Positions 1 through 14,087 of a stretch of 64,000 bases of DNA are shown here, piece after piece. A program made the position numbers and the translations under genes. Numbering within the stretch: position 1 is the stretch's first letter; each line of letters opens with the position of its first letter. This DNA comes from Lichtheimia corymbifera B2541 (taxonomy: Eukaryota; Mucoromycota; Mucoromycetes; Mucorales; Lichtheimiaceae), in the NCBI GenBank assembly GCA_000697475.1, contig JNEU01001170.1, positions 166,806-230,805 on the forward strand, given 5' to 3'. The notes under the pieces are model-generated. The model was not told the origin of the DNA, did not search any database, and worked only from the letters and a program-made list of their open reading frames with translations.

Positions 1-228
1 ATTCACCGCCGTAACTTCCTCCTTGTGTACTTCAATACACGTGTCGTTTAAGTTCCATTTTTGCGTGTAGAACTTGCCACATATTTGGCATCGGTTGAAT
101 ATGTGGATTGGGTCGATCGAAGAATCAACACTTGCCTTTGCATATCGGATATTGGGTCGCACAGTATGCTCAGGGCGGATGTCGGTATAATGTGCAATAC
201 GAAGAATACGTTCAAGTGTCTGTGACAT
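1..228 (-). CDS. Partial unrecognised gene, 5' part only, runs off left edge
   Basis: An open frame on the minus strand starts at ATG 226-228, just downstream of an in-frame stop, and stays open for 76 codons to the window edge. The peptide is coding-like (basic, few low-complexity runs). It holds a CQICGKF segment followed by a Cys and His about 16-20 residues later, which could be half of a zinc-binding motif. I do not recognise the family. About 300 bp upstream lies a promoter-like block also found near 49.7 kb, which could belong to this gene or to a lost 5' exon. The true C-terminus is outside the window. It could also be an internal exon. Confidence 0.3.
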   Translation of the reverse strand, partial: MSQTLERILRIAHYTDIRPEHTVRPNIRYAKASVDSSIDPIHIFNRCQICGKFYTQKWNLNDTCIEVHKEEVTAVN

Positions 229-444
229 TGAGGGTGGTGGTGATGTATATGCAATCCGAAGATACAACAAGGCTCATGAGAAGCCCAATTGCTTCAGGAA
301 TTTAGATGTCACATGATTTGAGGTGCTTTGCATCAGCGAAACCAAAACCTTGCTATGGAAGTCATGCTTGCGTACTAAGTCTGTTTGGATTAAGCTACAC
401 ACCATGACACCCAAGGATTTTTTGATCCACCAGGATACTCACGT

Positions 445-560
445 CAACTTGTGCTTTGAAGGTGTCAGCAATCAAAAAGAGATGAGATGGAAGGGGTGTG
501 CGGGAGTAAAATGGGCGACAACATTCTTGTTTATATCTTTATGGTGGGCGTGGGTATTTC
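445..560 (-). repeat. Promoter-like repeat block, copy 1
   Basis: This block matches about 49632-49760 in the same orientation. Shared parts, read on the plus strand, are a TGGGCGACAACAT-CATTCTTGTTTATAT core, a GTGGGCGTG stretch to its right, and a CACGTNAAC...GGTGTNAGCAATCAA stretch to its left. On the minus strand the core reads as a TATA-like ATATAAACAAGAATG. The rest of 229-950 holds no gene I can support. Confidence 0.5.
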
Positions 561-950
561 TGTGATCACAAAAGGGAAAAAAGAAACAATGACATGTATC
601 TATATCACAAATCTCTCGCTGTTCTCAAATCCCACGAAATAAGATGTTGTGTACGTTTCAAAAGAAAAGTCAATGACAACTTCATCTATTGTAAATATGT
701 AAACATTCCCTGCCGTTACAGCTACCACATGGGGTTTGATAGTCATGACAGCAAAGGAAAGCAAAGAGCGGCCCACTTTACCCAGATTGTCTATTGTGGC
801 CAAGAAAAGCTTGGCATCGGCAAAACCATTCCATCTTGGCGATCCATCCAAAAGCGCAGTATTAAGATGAAAGAGAAAAATGCACATTGTTTATCAAAAA
901 GTACAGAATGGGTGTGTGTGGGGGGGGTAATGCTGGTGGTAATAAAGCAA

Positions 951-2248
951 CTAGTCGATGATTCGGAGATCCTGCTTCCGATCCTTTGCATAAACATCCT
1001 TGTACTTGTTGTAAATCGCTTCCAATCCTTTGATATATTCTTCCTGTACGGCAACAAGTTGTTCGTGTGTTGGTTCTTTTTGACCTGCCTCCAGTTTAGG
1101 TACTGCAATGGGCTTGCCGACTACAATATTGTTGTTATTACAATTGGCTCAACATGCTCCATTCGAAAAATAACGTACCGACTGTGACAATTGGATGACG
1201 GAAAGGCATAATGCCAACATCATCTATATACCCACAAAGTTAGAACGCTATCCAAATGAAAGTTTGCACATACTTACAATTAAAGATGCCTCGTGCATGG
1301 AAGAGCGGCAAAGTGAATCCAAGCAAAGACTGCATTTTCTTTTGTACTTTCCATAATGCTGATCCCTTAGAATTATCCACTTGCTCGTACAAGTCGTTTT
1401 CACCAAAAGAAAATACTGGCACCAAGGATGCGTTATGCTTAATAGCCAAGCGGATGAAACCCAAGCGTCTTTTAAGAGTGAGATCGGCAATGCCAGGACG
1501 AGCGTTCAATGATTCGGCAGCACCACCAATAACAATGACAATGGATCTTCCAGGGCCTGAGGATAAAATTGCTTCACAGGATTGACGAGAAACAGATGCA
1601 ATGCCAAGGGATAGGATTAAATCTCGATAGAGTGGTAAACGGAAGTTGCTGCAAGTCAAATTGGCATCAGCATGTCTGGTTGGATCCAACACGTGTCCCA
1701 CATGATTCCCAAACCACCTGTTCTTCTTATTTACCTAGCCAATGTCAACAAGGAAGGGACGATACCGGGAAATAAGTCTGAAAAGCCTGTAGCTTCGGTT
1801 GCAAAGTTGGCAAAGGCGCCCATTGAGATGATGCCATGAGGATGATAACCAAACACGTAATTGCCAGTGGGATCCAAATCATGTTCCTATTCCAGCAGCG
1901 GAGCGCATCATCATCATGAGTAGAGTGTCCCATCATCCTATTTTGAGTTTGTACCTTGACAAGCTTGGCGGGGAAGTAATCGACAAAATACTTCCATAAT
2001 GGCCACCGACGTGTCCAATCGAAGCGGCGACCACCTGTCTCAGGGGCTTTGTCGGTATAGAGAAAAGTGATATAGGCAATAAGCAATGGCCAGAGGAACG
2101 GTAGGGTAAAGCAGTAGGCGAATAGCACGAGACATATGAATAACAAGAACACCCAAGTGCATACAGCTAACATTTGAAGTCGTCGTTCAAGTGGTATGCC
2201 ACGTAGAGGTGCCCAGCGGACATGAGGACGTTGTTCCTTGATTTCCAT
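951..2248 (-). CDS. DGA1: Diacylglycerol O-acyltransferase 2 (DGAT2 family)
   Basis: Makes triacylglycerol from diacylglycerol and acyl-CoA at the ER and lipid-droplet surface. Exons complement(951..1120, 1179..1223, 1278..1648, 1735..1886, 1955..2248) join in frame to 343 residues, a normal length for the family. Seen: an N-terminal hydrophobic hairpin (about residues 25-60), the hallmark NYVFGYHPHG with the catalytic-type HPHG motif, the NFRLPLYRD block, a VIVIGGAAES segment, a PVFSFGEND block, and a C-terminal PFRHPIVTVVGKPI. All introns are GT-AG. The start MEIKEQRPHVRW was chosen because the frame upstream is low-complexity, UTR-like sequence. The gene is divergent from the esterase at 2566. 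It could be a mono- or diacylglycerol acyltransferase; DGAT2 is the best fit. Confidence 0.93.
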
Positions 2249-2565
2249 CGAGGTATTGTGGATTGGTAATGAGTATCGTGAAAGTGGAAGAGAGAAAGGA
2301 GTGTAATAAGCACGCGATTGGGGTAATAAAAAAAGAAAGAAGAGAGAGAGTGGAAAGAAAAAGGTTGATAAGAGAGTAAGTTTTTCACATGCAATCAAAG
2401 CGCTGCTGCTGCTTTCATTTCCTACTTGCATCTGTAACTGCCAAGTCCGAAAGCTGTCGGTAAAGCTGCAAAAGGAGACAAGACCAAAGTACCGGCTCTG
2501 CACACAGACAACACCACCAACACTCTTTCTCTTTCTCTTTTTCTCTCTTCCTCTGAACCTCGTCC
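2249..2565. promoter_or_regulatory. Shared intergenic region between divergent DGAT2 and esterase
   Basis: This 317-bp spacer separates the two start codons and must hold both promoters. It contains a purine-rich stretch on the DGAT2 side (2330-2360) and a CT-rich stretch (2522-2552) just before the esterase ATG, typical of fungal 5' leaders. No clear TATA box was seen for either gene. Confidence 0.5.
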
Positions 2566-4428
2566 ATGTTTGCTCTTATCGCCGCGTTTGCGGCCACCAG
2601 CTATGTGATGACCGTGGTCTTGATGGCAATCGCTACATTGGCTGCCTTGAGCAAGCCATTCGCTGAGGAAATCGCCTTCGTACGCAACATTCGAATTATC
2701 CTTGATATCCTTGCTTCGCTCGTCGCCGAGATTCCACTTCACCTACTCGCCCTCAAGTTGCTTAAAATCAAGGTGGCTTCATTTTTCGGTGCCTTCAGTA
2801 AGGATTGAAGATGTAGGGTTGATATATATGCTACATGGCATTTACCATATGCATTCTTCCTCCTTTAACCCCCTTTTAGACTACACCGTGGCATGGCTTG
2901 CCTATTTCATTGACGTTGCATGTATCGCCGGCTTGGTATTATTGTTTATCGAGAGTATGCGAGAGCAAGAAGTGGTTGAAGAAGCCATCAAAGACTTGAC
3001 TGGAGGTGAGCCTGCCGATCCCGTTGAAAGCATCCTCAGGTACCTATCTTTTGCTCTTTGTAAGGGGTGAGAAATTGCAAATGCTGACATTTGAGTTTTT
3101 CCTAGTGTTCCATACATCAAACGTGTCTTTAATTTCTTCTGGTCACCCGAGGATGTGATCCTTCATCCCAACAGTAAGTGATAGATGGGAAGTAACTAAA
3201 TTTTTGGGATGCTGACAATGAATCTAAAGTTACTTATGCAACCAACGAGGAAAGTGCTGAAGCAATTGCATCCACCAACGACTATGATCAACCTCGCAGA
3301 ATGGCATTGGATATCTTCAAATGGTCAAAGGCACCAGCCAACGCTGGTTTAAGACCGGTCGTGGTACGTTTTCATCATGGATATGCTTATTTTATTTGTT
3401 ACTCATCCAATCTCAGGTCCATATTCATGGTGGGGCTTGGACAATGGGTGACAAGGATTGCTTTTATCCCTATCAAAAAATGCTGATTGAGGAAGATAAT
3501 TGGGTAAGATTTAACAATGAATGTGTGATGATACTTTATTTTCTCATAAGCACAAAATTTAGATTGTTGTGAATATTGGCTATCGTCTCGCACCCAAGAA
3601 CCCTTACCCAATTCATTTGATTGACATCAAGCGTTCTCTTCGATGGATCAAGCGTACTATTCGAATGTTTGGGGGTGACCCAGACTTCATTGTCTTGTCA
3701 GGTAGTGCGAGTGGGCTAAGCGTGGAAAAGTTTGGGGTAGATGTACTCACACATGACTCGATATAGGTGATTCTGCTGGTGGCCATTTGGCTTCCATGGC
3801 TGCTATCACAGCCAATGATCCTCAATACCAGCCAGGTGAGTTATATTTGGGACATATAAATGCAACAAGAGGCTAATGGATGATTTGTTTAAAAGGTTTC
3901 GAGGATGTTGATACCTCTGTCAAGGGCGTTATTTCTATCAATGGTTCCTTGGATCTTCTTAATGACCCTGCTTATGCTGACTGGTTTTCGACCAAGGTGG
4001 CCATGAAGGGAAAAGTTGATGTGGATCTTCTTCGTGCCCATTCCCCTGCTGAAGCTGTGCTACAGTGCAAAGACAAAGCCATGGCACCCCACTTGTTGAT
4101 TTCTGGCGAGCGTGATTGTATTGTGGATGTTTCTCAATCCGAACGATTCAAATCTGCTTATGATGAAGGTATGTATATATATGCAAAGGATGGGTTTTTA
4201 AGATACTCACAGTGCCCTTGATATATAGCTGCTGGCGAAAAGAATTCCCAATGTACTTTGTTGAAGTTACCTGTAAGTAGCATCAGTGTTTTTAATGTAT
4301 CGTCATATACTCATTTAACTATCCAGGGTGCCCATCACGTTTGTCACATGAGCTGGTCTCCTCGTGCTTTCTACCTTTCTCGTATGATCCAAGTTTGGTG
4401 CAAGCATATCTATGCCAAAGGCAAATAG
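2566..4428 (+). CDS. Membrane-anchored alpha/beta-hydrolase esterase (HSL/AADAC type)
   Basis: Predicted ester hydrolase of the hormone-sensitive-lipase/arylacetamide-deacetylase class, with its active site likely at the ER membrane. Eight or more short introns. The N-terminus has a hydrophobic stretch (residues 1-30) and a second after the first intron (FIDVACIAGLVLLF). Then come the oxyanion-hole motif HGGAW, YRLAPKNPYP, the nucleophile motif GDSAGGH (split by an intron inside the Gly codon), the acid in SGERDCIVD, and the base in GAHHVCH. All three catalytic residues are therefore present. It ends WCKHIYAKGK. Divergent from DGAT2 and convergent with a carotenoid oxygenase, so the substrate may be a neutral lipid or an apocarotenoid ester; that is inference. 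A sterol deacetylase is an alternative. Confidence 0.88.
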
Positions 4429-4538
4429 CAGCAGTATGATTCCACCAAAGAAGGCATCATCCCCTTCCTCGCTACCCCAAATTAGAAAATCCATTGCAGA
4501 ATAAAAAAGTAAACGTTGCATTTAAACGGGCTACTCTT

Positions 4539-6403
4539 TTAATTATAGTTTGAGGTTTCAAAATGAACATCAGAAATAAAGGAGCCATGGAAAGTGAGAC
4601 AACTGAATTGACCAATGTCACAGCGAGCAAGTTCAACCATGGATTTAGCATCAATGATGGCCAATACGCAGCTATCATGCTCAGGACCACGGCGATCAGT
4701 GATATTGACAAAGCTAAGAAGCACGCCGTCATCATGATCAACAGCACCAGGCTTAGGTACAAAGACCGGTTCAGTGTACATTTCTTTTTCACGATCCAGC
4801 TTGATCGTCTTTCCTGTCTCGGTGTCTATTTTGATCAAGCTTAAACGTTCAACATCGTCAACAGTGGCATCTTGGTGTTGACAGCCCCATAAATATTTGT
4901 ACGGCTTGAGATTATCCAATGGATTGTAGCGAGGAAAATCGACATTGGGTGTGAGTTGACGCTGCGTGGCTTTGGCAATGCTGGTATCACGTTCATTGAA
5001 TTCAAGGCGGTAACGTACAAGATTCCCAAATTGAATAGGGCTTGGTGGTACGGTTATGCCACGGATTTTTGTTTTGCTTCCTTCTTCATCCTTTGGAGGT
5101 GGTGTACGATGCATCAAACCAAAGTTATTGATTTGATAAATGATATCGCCATCTGGCCATGCACATGCATCGAGTTCAAGTACAACTGTACCATCATCAA
5201 GCTTGGTATCCCATGCATTGCTGGTGTGAAAGATAAAAAAGGGATCCACGGGCAAGGTGATCACGTGCCCATCGCCATGACGATGCACCACGTGCAAGTA
5301 GCCAGGGCTATTTTCACGCCATGCCATGCTAGGTACAAGAGCACCATTCAAAAGTATATCTGCACCACCTCGAACAAAGTGCAATGGCCCCTCAGGTATG
5401 ATCACATAGTTTTCAGTCAACCAAAAGGCATGCGTGTAAGGCGGTAGGATGCGCTCTTGCTCGTTTGCTGGTACACCAGGTAATTTACGATGGGTGATGT
5501 CGGCAAGGATAGTCGTTTGCTGCTGCTGCTTATCATTGCCATTATTCTGTTTGATGCTGAACACGGTGAACTTTGATGAAGGTCCCATGCCGAGTGAGAA
5601 ATTAAACGTGTCTCCAGTATTAAAATCACTCTTGTGATGGGATGCAGCCATTGTTCCATCAAGACGTTTATCGTAGGCAGCATAAGTGAACAAGCGTTTA
5701 GGTTCTGCACATGAATGGTATGCGTGAGAATCATAAAGAAAGTGATATTATTCACAAAAACACTTACCCAAGGAGGTCGAATGTACGATTTGGAGCAAGT
5801 TAGCATCCGTCTTTGAAACAACTACCAAAGGGTCCGTGTCATCCTTGTCAAACGCGCTTGGCAATGGGTATTCGGGAGTAATTGTTACACCGACATTGTC
5901 TGATGATGGATCCTTGTCATCATTGTTGCCAAAGGTAGTGGCTCGATGCACTACATTGGACACCTTGGAAAAGACACCATCAACTTCAGGTAAATGGCCA
6001 AAATAGGTATCATTTGTGGGACTTTCCACGATCGTCTTCTCAGCACTCTCAGCAGTAAGACGCGAATTATACTTGACAGTTTGTTGCTTGGCAGAGATCT
6101 CGAACCTGTGGACAAAGGTCAAGCCATCAAAGGCGTGGTTGATTGCATGCTGCTTGCCATTATCACTCAGATTGTACTTTGCAGGGCCTATATATTACAT
6201 ATAGCCAACATCCATTAGTCATCAGGGTCTACTAGCATTTCGTGTCTATTATTGTACTTGCCAACGCGATAAAGAACACCATTGAGCCAATCGGGGATAG
6301 TGCCTTGCGCAGATAACAAAATGGGGTTGCGGATCTCGGTCGCATTACGGAATTTGTTTTGGATTTGAAATGCGCGGATGGTATCAGCAACGCTTTTGGT
6401 CAT
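4539..6403 (-). CDS. Carotenoid cleavage oxygenase, copy 1
   Basis: Non-haem iron dioxygenase that cuts carotenoid or apocarotenoid double bonds. Exons complement(4539..5704, 5768..6187, 6262..6403) give 575 residues. The four iron-ligand histidine contexts are visible: SHHKSDFNTG, THAFWLTENYVI, FHTSNAWD and LTFHGSF. Intron 1 has a GC donor (GCAAGT) and is at the same codon as a GT intron in copy 2. The middle exon is 420 nt in both. I start at MTKSVADT (6403) because a TATA box lies about 55 bp upstream; a longer ORF reaching 6667 is Cys-rich, unlike the paralog, and would leave only 28 bp to the next gene. In Mucorales such enzymes (CarS, AcaA, Tsp3) make trisporoid precursors; which step this one does is unknown. 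Confidence 0.9.
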
Positions 6404-6452
6404 GTTGATTGGGATGATGATGTTGTTGTTGATACAACCACTACGCATCTCA

Positions 6453-6460
6453 TTATATAC
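6453..6460 (-). promoter_or_regulatory. TATA box for carotenoid oxygenase copy 1
   Basis: The minus strand reads GGGTATATAATGAG here, about 50-58 bp upstream of the chosen ATG at 6403. This spacing supports the short start over the long ORF. Confidence 0.6.
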
Positions 6461-6695
6461 CCATCCATCTACGGCTATTACATCATTCTTTTCCGGTGTG
6501 TAATCAGCATTACAAGGTATACAGCCGGCGAGTTCATTCCTTTCTTGGGTAGGTTTATCCGGGCATATCCAACCATTCCTTTGCTTGTCTTTACCTACTA
6601 CGGCGACTTTGTCCCCTAAAAGGCAACCGGGCTTTGATCTCCACAATTTTTTACCAATGCAAGCCATGTGTTTGTGTCACAATGTACTGTTTTAT

Positions 6696-8594
6696 TTAAT
6701 TGATGGAAACATTCTGGAATTCCTCATCCACAAAGGATCCATGAAAAGTTGAAATGGAAAAAGGGCCAAGATGTGATTGTGCTATTTTCTCCATGGTCTT
6801 GGCATCCAATAACACCAGGTAACTACCCTCATCGGTGGTACCCAAACAAACCACTACACCCTCATCTTCTTGTTGTTCCTCACTTCCTGGTTTGGGTACA
6901 AAGATAGGCTCAGAAAAGGTCATATGGATGGAATCATGCTGCGTAATGGCACCTGTATCAAGATCAACCTTGACCACTGCATAGTGTTCGTATTCACCGT
7001 TCAATGGTTTTTTGAATTGGCATCCCCATACATAGCGATACGGCTTGAGTGCGTAATGTTGAGAGAAACGAGCAAATTCAATATTGGAAGCCAACGTACG
7101 GTAGCTTGCACCAGACCATGTTAAGCGATATCTCCTCAGGTCACCGAATGAGTCTTGGCGTTTAGGCGGCAAAGCCATTCCTTTGGGTTTGTCCTTTGAA
7201 ACGGTTGTGCTTGTGGTGGTTGTCACGTCCATACTACGCCAAAATGTGCCAAAGGTATGCAGCTGGTATAGAATATCCCCATCTGGAAATGCGCACACGT
7301 CCAATTCGATCACTGGATTGCCATCCATATCAACACTATCCCATGCATTGGCACCGTGGAAGCTGTAAAAGCCGTTCGTTGGTATAGACACCACATGGCC
7401 AATATCAGGTCGTCGACCAATCACGTGAAAATAAGTGGTGGGTGCATCGTCGTCCCATCGCATACTCGCCATAGCATTACCAGTGATTAAAAAATCCAAT
7501 CCTTCATAATACAACGGATACTCTGGAATGACGATATAGTTGCGTGTCAGGAAAAAAGAATGGATGTAGCTTGGTCGAATTCGGTTGCTGCTGCTGCTGC
7601 TGTTGCCAGGCAACTTGCGGTGTGTGATTTCGGCAAGAATGCTCACTTGGCCCGTGCTACTGATGGTGAATACAGTGAGCTTGGGTACAGGACCAAGCTT
7701 GAGACTGAAATTGAAGACTTCTTCCGTAACGGGATCGTATTGATGATGTGCTGCAGAAAGATCACCCTGGATACGAGAATCATATTCCCCATACTTGTAC
7801 AGCTTTTTAGGTTCTAACATGTCGTGTTAGTTATATAAAGTTGTAAGGGAGCGAATAGTAGTACTCACCAAGACTCTCAGGATGGACCTGTTGTAATAGA
7901 TTCAAATCGGTTTTGGCCACAAGAAGAGGATCCTTTGTCGTCCATTCAAGGGGTTTTGGATAATTGGGTGTTGCTGTTACCCCAACCATGGCTGCAGATG
8001 CATCATTCTCCGGTATTTTGAGCCCATTTACCACCATCTTGAATCGACCAGCCACTGCACCCATCATATCCCATAAAGATAGCTCTTGCACATGTCCAAA
8101 GAACGCCATTTGCTTTCCGTGGCCTTGCACGAGATCTCGTTCCACAGATTCTGCAAGGTGACGCGAGTTGTACCTCACAGCTTGTCGTTTTGCTGATAAT
8201 TCAAAGCGGTGCATGAATGGCATCCCATCAAATGCGTGCTTGATCATATAGCTGTTATCATCACTGCCCAGATTATATCGGCCAGGACCTATATAGCGGT
8301 GTAAATACAATATCATTGAATACCAAGAGTGAACACCTTACCAATGCGATACATGACGCCATTGAGCCATGCTGGAATTGATCCATGTTGCAAGGGTGTC
8401 CATACTGGGTCGAGCACTTGAGGAGTGTTGGAAAAAGGTGTCAATGCTTGATAAGTTCTGATGCTTTGAAGAAAGGCAAACTGTGTCCGAAGATGATTCC
8501 AGCAACGGTGTGCTGCAAGAAAAGTTACAACCAAAATAATAGCGAGAGTGATCATAACAAGGAAGAGATGACGATGATGAGTGGGAAGAAGCAT
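6696..8594 (-). CDS. Carotenoid cleavage oxygenase, copy 2
   Basis: Tandem paralog of the gene at 4539-6403, same strand. Exons complement(6696..7813, 7869..8288, 8342..8594) give 596 residues. Histidine ligand contexts are AAHHQYDPVTEE, HSFFLTRNYIVI, FHGANAWD and STFHGSFVDE. Unlike copy 1, it carries an N-terminal hydrophobic anchor (FLVMITLAIILVVTFLAA, residues about 10-28), suggesting membrane association where carotenoid substrates reside. Both introns match the positions in copy 1. A CTG-repeat tract near 7583-7600 encodes a Ser/Asn run in a loop. Substrate is not deducible; a split of labour, with one enzyme cutting beta-carotene and the other an apocarotenal, would match the known Phycomyces CarS/AcaA pair but is inference. 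Confidence 0.92.
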
Positions 8595-8789
8595 TGGTTT
8601 TTATGTGCTGTGTAGACTTACATTTCATTGTTCTCGTCTTCAACCCCTGATTTGAATGGCTGCTGCTGCTGCTGTCATGCATGGATGTCAAAAGTTAGCG
8701 AATAAATTTTGACGCAGCAAGGTGCATCACTCAACCTTTTACGACAATTATGGTTCCACCTCCTTTATCGACCTTGTTGTCCGATTGCT

Positions 8790-10931
<2,142 letters not shown>

Positions 10932-11149
10932 AATATTTGTTCAATAGAAAAAAGTATACGCTCTTGATGTGATGAAGATGTCTTTGTAATGTGACGTGCA
11001 TGCTTCGTGTTTTTTACCCAGGGATGGGCGTTTTAATATGTCCTTACTTGACAAATAACCATTGTCCTTTTTGTCTCTTTTACCATGCAACACGATGTGG
11101 AGATCCACCCTTTTCATTATCATCCCTTGAAAACACCCATCATCAGCAA

Positions 11150-12158
11150 ATGCCACAACACATTACAGCGTTCTATGAGCCTGCGTGGAAGCCTTATCCC
11201 TACCCTGTACCACCAAATGCAGCAGGTACATATAACAGCAATTGTATTTACATGCCTATCCAACATGTAAAATTGATTCATGCGTGCGTCCACGCGCGGT
11301 TCCACTGTACTACACATATGTAGGTCCTGTGAAACACTCGTATGCAGCCGAGTTAGAAGCCGAATTAGCAAAGCAATCACATCCATCATCTGAATTTTGT
11401 TCATGCTTTTGCTGTCCATGTTGTCCATGCATGCCATCATGGATGCGATGTGTGTGTTGCATCGGATTTTTGCTCTTGTTGGCAATTTCGGTCACAGCTG
11501 GAGTCCTTGCAGCCATGTTCAAGATGCCCAAAGTCGAACTCAACAGGGTAGTGGACCATCCAGCAGGTCTCGAAAGATTTCAACAGCAACCCACGTCTCA
11601 AATGGCATTTGAAATTAATGTCGGCCTCGATATTGGCGTTGTTAATCCCAACATTGAAAGTGCTGCTTTCGAAAAACTCAAGGCTACTGTATGTACGCTT
11701 GCTTAGGGAATGCTAGTGGCATGTGACATGAGCGTTAACATCAATATACATACAACATTAGGCATATTATCCGACCAATCCACGGCAACCTGTAGGTGGT
11801 GGTGAACTCACAGATATCGTTATTGGTGCTCAGGCAACGACCAACTTTACGTTCCCTTTCCAGATCAAGTATGATCAATCCAAAGATCAAGACCAACGGA
11901 TGTTGCTTGATCTTTCCCAGAAATGTGGCCTCACTGGAGCACCCAAAAAGGATATTGCTATTAATTATTCACTGACACCAACGATCAGCATCCTTGGCTT
12001 CCCATTCTCGTTCACAATTAATAATGCTGCAAGGTTCCCATGTCCCATTGATGTAAGTACTCATTCATTCACTATATTGGATCATTTTAGGTGCTCATTG
12101 TTTTATGCAGGAGGGGTGGTTGCAAGAGAACAATGGGACTCTACCCAAAAAATCTTGA
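11150..12158 (+). CDS. LEA2/WHy-like single-pass membrane protein
   Basis: Exons start at MPQHITAFYEP and follow a proline-rich stretch (YPYPVPP). After an intron at 11225-11323 comes a Cys-rich patch (CFCCPCCPCM, a likely palmitoylation site) next to one transmembrane segment (CCIGFLLLLAISVTAGVLAAMF). The rest is a LEA14/WHy-type domain: FEINVGLDIGVVNPN, then strands ending at FSFTINNAARFPCPID. The last exon ends GWLQENNGTLPKKS. Family members with this layout sit in the plasma or vacuolar membrane with the beta-sandwich outside or lumenal; in fungi their role is poorly known. The C-terminus carries an NGT glycosylation sequon. No operon-like partner. Confidence 0.7.
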
Positions 12159-13139
12159 ATGCAGATAATCAATGATAGTCTCTTTAGTAATTATAAACGG
12201 CACATCATAAAGCTGAAATCATTGTAGATTCTAGAATACAGTATCTATTATTATTGTTCTATTACTATTTCGAGTTGATGGGCGACGTCGGTAAGTTTGA
12301 TGCTGCGAGCGTTGATATCCTTGATCATTTGTTGGTCAGCAGGCTAGAATGTATACTGCGCTGGTGGTGATGGTATATGGAAATTTGATACTGCGAATGG
12401 TGTTCTCGATCAAAAACTTATTCCATGATTGAGAAGCGCTCACTTGTGAGTTCCAACGCCTTGTCACGCATGTACTTATGCCATCTGCAAAGGAGCCCCG
12501 AATCTTTCATCAGATTGAATACCTACCACCAAGGGTCCATCAAGAAACACAGCCAAATGCCATTAGGCACCAATGATCAATGAAGTGAGCTACATAAAAG
12601 ATCAATGTATGAGTACCTTCAATTTGGGGGATCGCATAAAGACTATCGTTGAGACTTACCAAAGGTAATTGATGATTGATGATATGCATACAAGCAGAGA
12701 GAAAGGGCGTATGATAGTGTTGGTGACAACAGCCTTGTTTGTATGTGAGTGGGCGTGAGAATTGTTGCCATGATTGATCGATCAAACAACAGGTCATGGT
12801 TGAGCACGAGGTATGAACCAGAAACGTGTTCCTGAATGACAATGATGATGGTTGAGACAAGTGGCTAGGGTCGTTGGAGTAAGTCCATTGATAGTATTAG
12901 ATGCATGTTTAGGCTAATCTAAGAAATTGTAATATAGGAACGTGAGGCTACGTTGATACGAAATTCGTTACGACTGGCTCGCCAGTCTGGAGTTTGGCGA
13001 AGTTCGCAAATTGAATATTATATGGGTGTATACGGGCGCAAAACCCATTGGAGTGCCGTAGCCGATGACAGCACCAAAAATGATGATGAAAGAGATCATG
13101 CAAGACAAAGTACGTATATATACTGGATGCATGGATGCA

Positions 13140-13640
13140 ACCAATGCCGGGGGACCCTGGAAATGTTGCTTCGGTTACTTACCGCGTCGTCATCAGGAAC
13201 GATGGATCATTTCACGTGGATACGACTGAGAATGATGGTGATGGATTGGACGGAATTGGGTGAAGGTCTTTTATCTTTGACGAAAGGTGCTCTACAGCAG
13301 TGGATGATATATTGGAATACCCAAGTCAATGCGTGCTTTGCAGTAATGGACGGAGGATGATTATGGCGGCAGCAACCAAGAACACAATGACACCATTACC
13401 CCTCTATGTGATGCACCCATATCATATTTACTTGCTAGACTTCCACACTACTTTATGCTATTCCTCGACCTCTTTTATTGAATGAAAATTGGATTCAACG
13501 TAATATTTAGGGTATCATACTATCAGCTCAAATGGACAAGATGTGGATCGCTTGGTTGGTTTCTGGACTGAAAGGGGGGGGATTGTGGTACTTGATGAAG
13601 GTCGGGAAGTTGGTGGCCTGTTGACCATAAAAGACGTTCG
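13140..13640 (+). repeat. Dispersed repeat element, copy A
   Basis: Shares ordered blocks with copies at about 27295-27950 (+) and 28826-29560 (-). These are a GGTCTTTTATCTTTGACGAA-type block (13265), a TTTTATTGAATGAAAATTGG block (13471) and an AAGATGTGGATCGCTTGG block (13537). One frame across the first block keeps the peptide pattern FIFDERCSTAVDDI in all three copies with synonymous changes, so it descends from a coding sequence. This copy is frame-broken. Confidence 0.65.
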
Positions 13641-14078
13641 GGTAACTCGGCAAGCTATGGACATAAAAAGTAGTAAGCAACTTGCTCTCATGAATAAAAA
13701 CTGTAATACTGTTCGAATAGCCTCGTTATGCTCGTGTAAAATGATAATCATGTAATCACAGATGACAATGTGGCCCGTGTAGTCGTGGTATATGTGTATG
13801 TGCAATTGATGTTTGGCTGAGTGGGTGTGATTATATGAATCCACAGCTGCTAGCTAATAAGGGAATCTATGGCTTGTTGCTTTGGTAATAAGAATGACAT
13901 CTTGCATAATTGAACGACTTGAATAGTAAGCAGCGAGACACTGTACGCCCCTGTACAAAACTGATGCTAAGCTCACGTGAACTTCATTCTGATATGTTGC
14001 ACATGTGAGACGTGCGGAGGATGTTTCTGCACAAGAAAATGGGAAGAGCGGACACACCTGGGTGGAGGTCGTCTATCT

Positions 14079-14087
14079 TTATATTTA
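14079..14087 (+). promoter_or_regulatory. TATA-like box for CWH43
   Basis: CTTTATATTTAA lies about 50 bp upstream of the ATG at 14136, at the spacing seen for other genes in the window. Confidence 0.4.

Noticed and set aside
6404..6667. Upstream extension of carotenoid oxygenase copy 1 with a Cys-rich N-terminus
   Set aside because: A TATA box lies inside it 55 bp before a good ATG, the paralog has no such sequence, and the extension would leave only 28 bp to the upstream gene.
8709..8789. Longer start for the AAA ATPase
   Set aside because: The frame there opens at TTG, not ATG. The first real ATG is at 8790.
12262..12880. Possible cyclin-like or other gene on the minus strand
   Set aside because: One 50-codon open run looks coding, but no combination of splice sites gave a continuous protein and no family motif could be confirmed.
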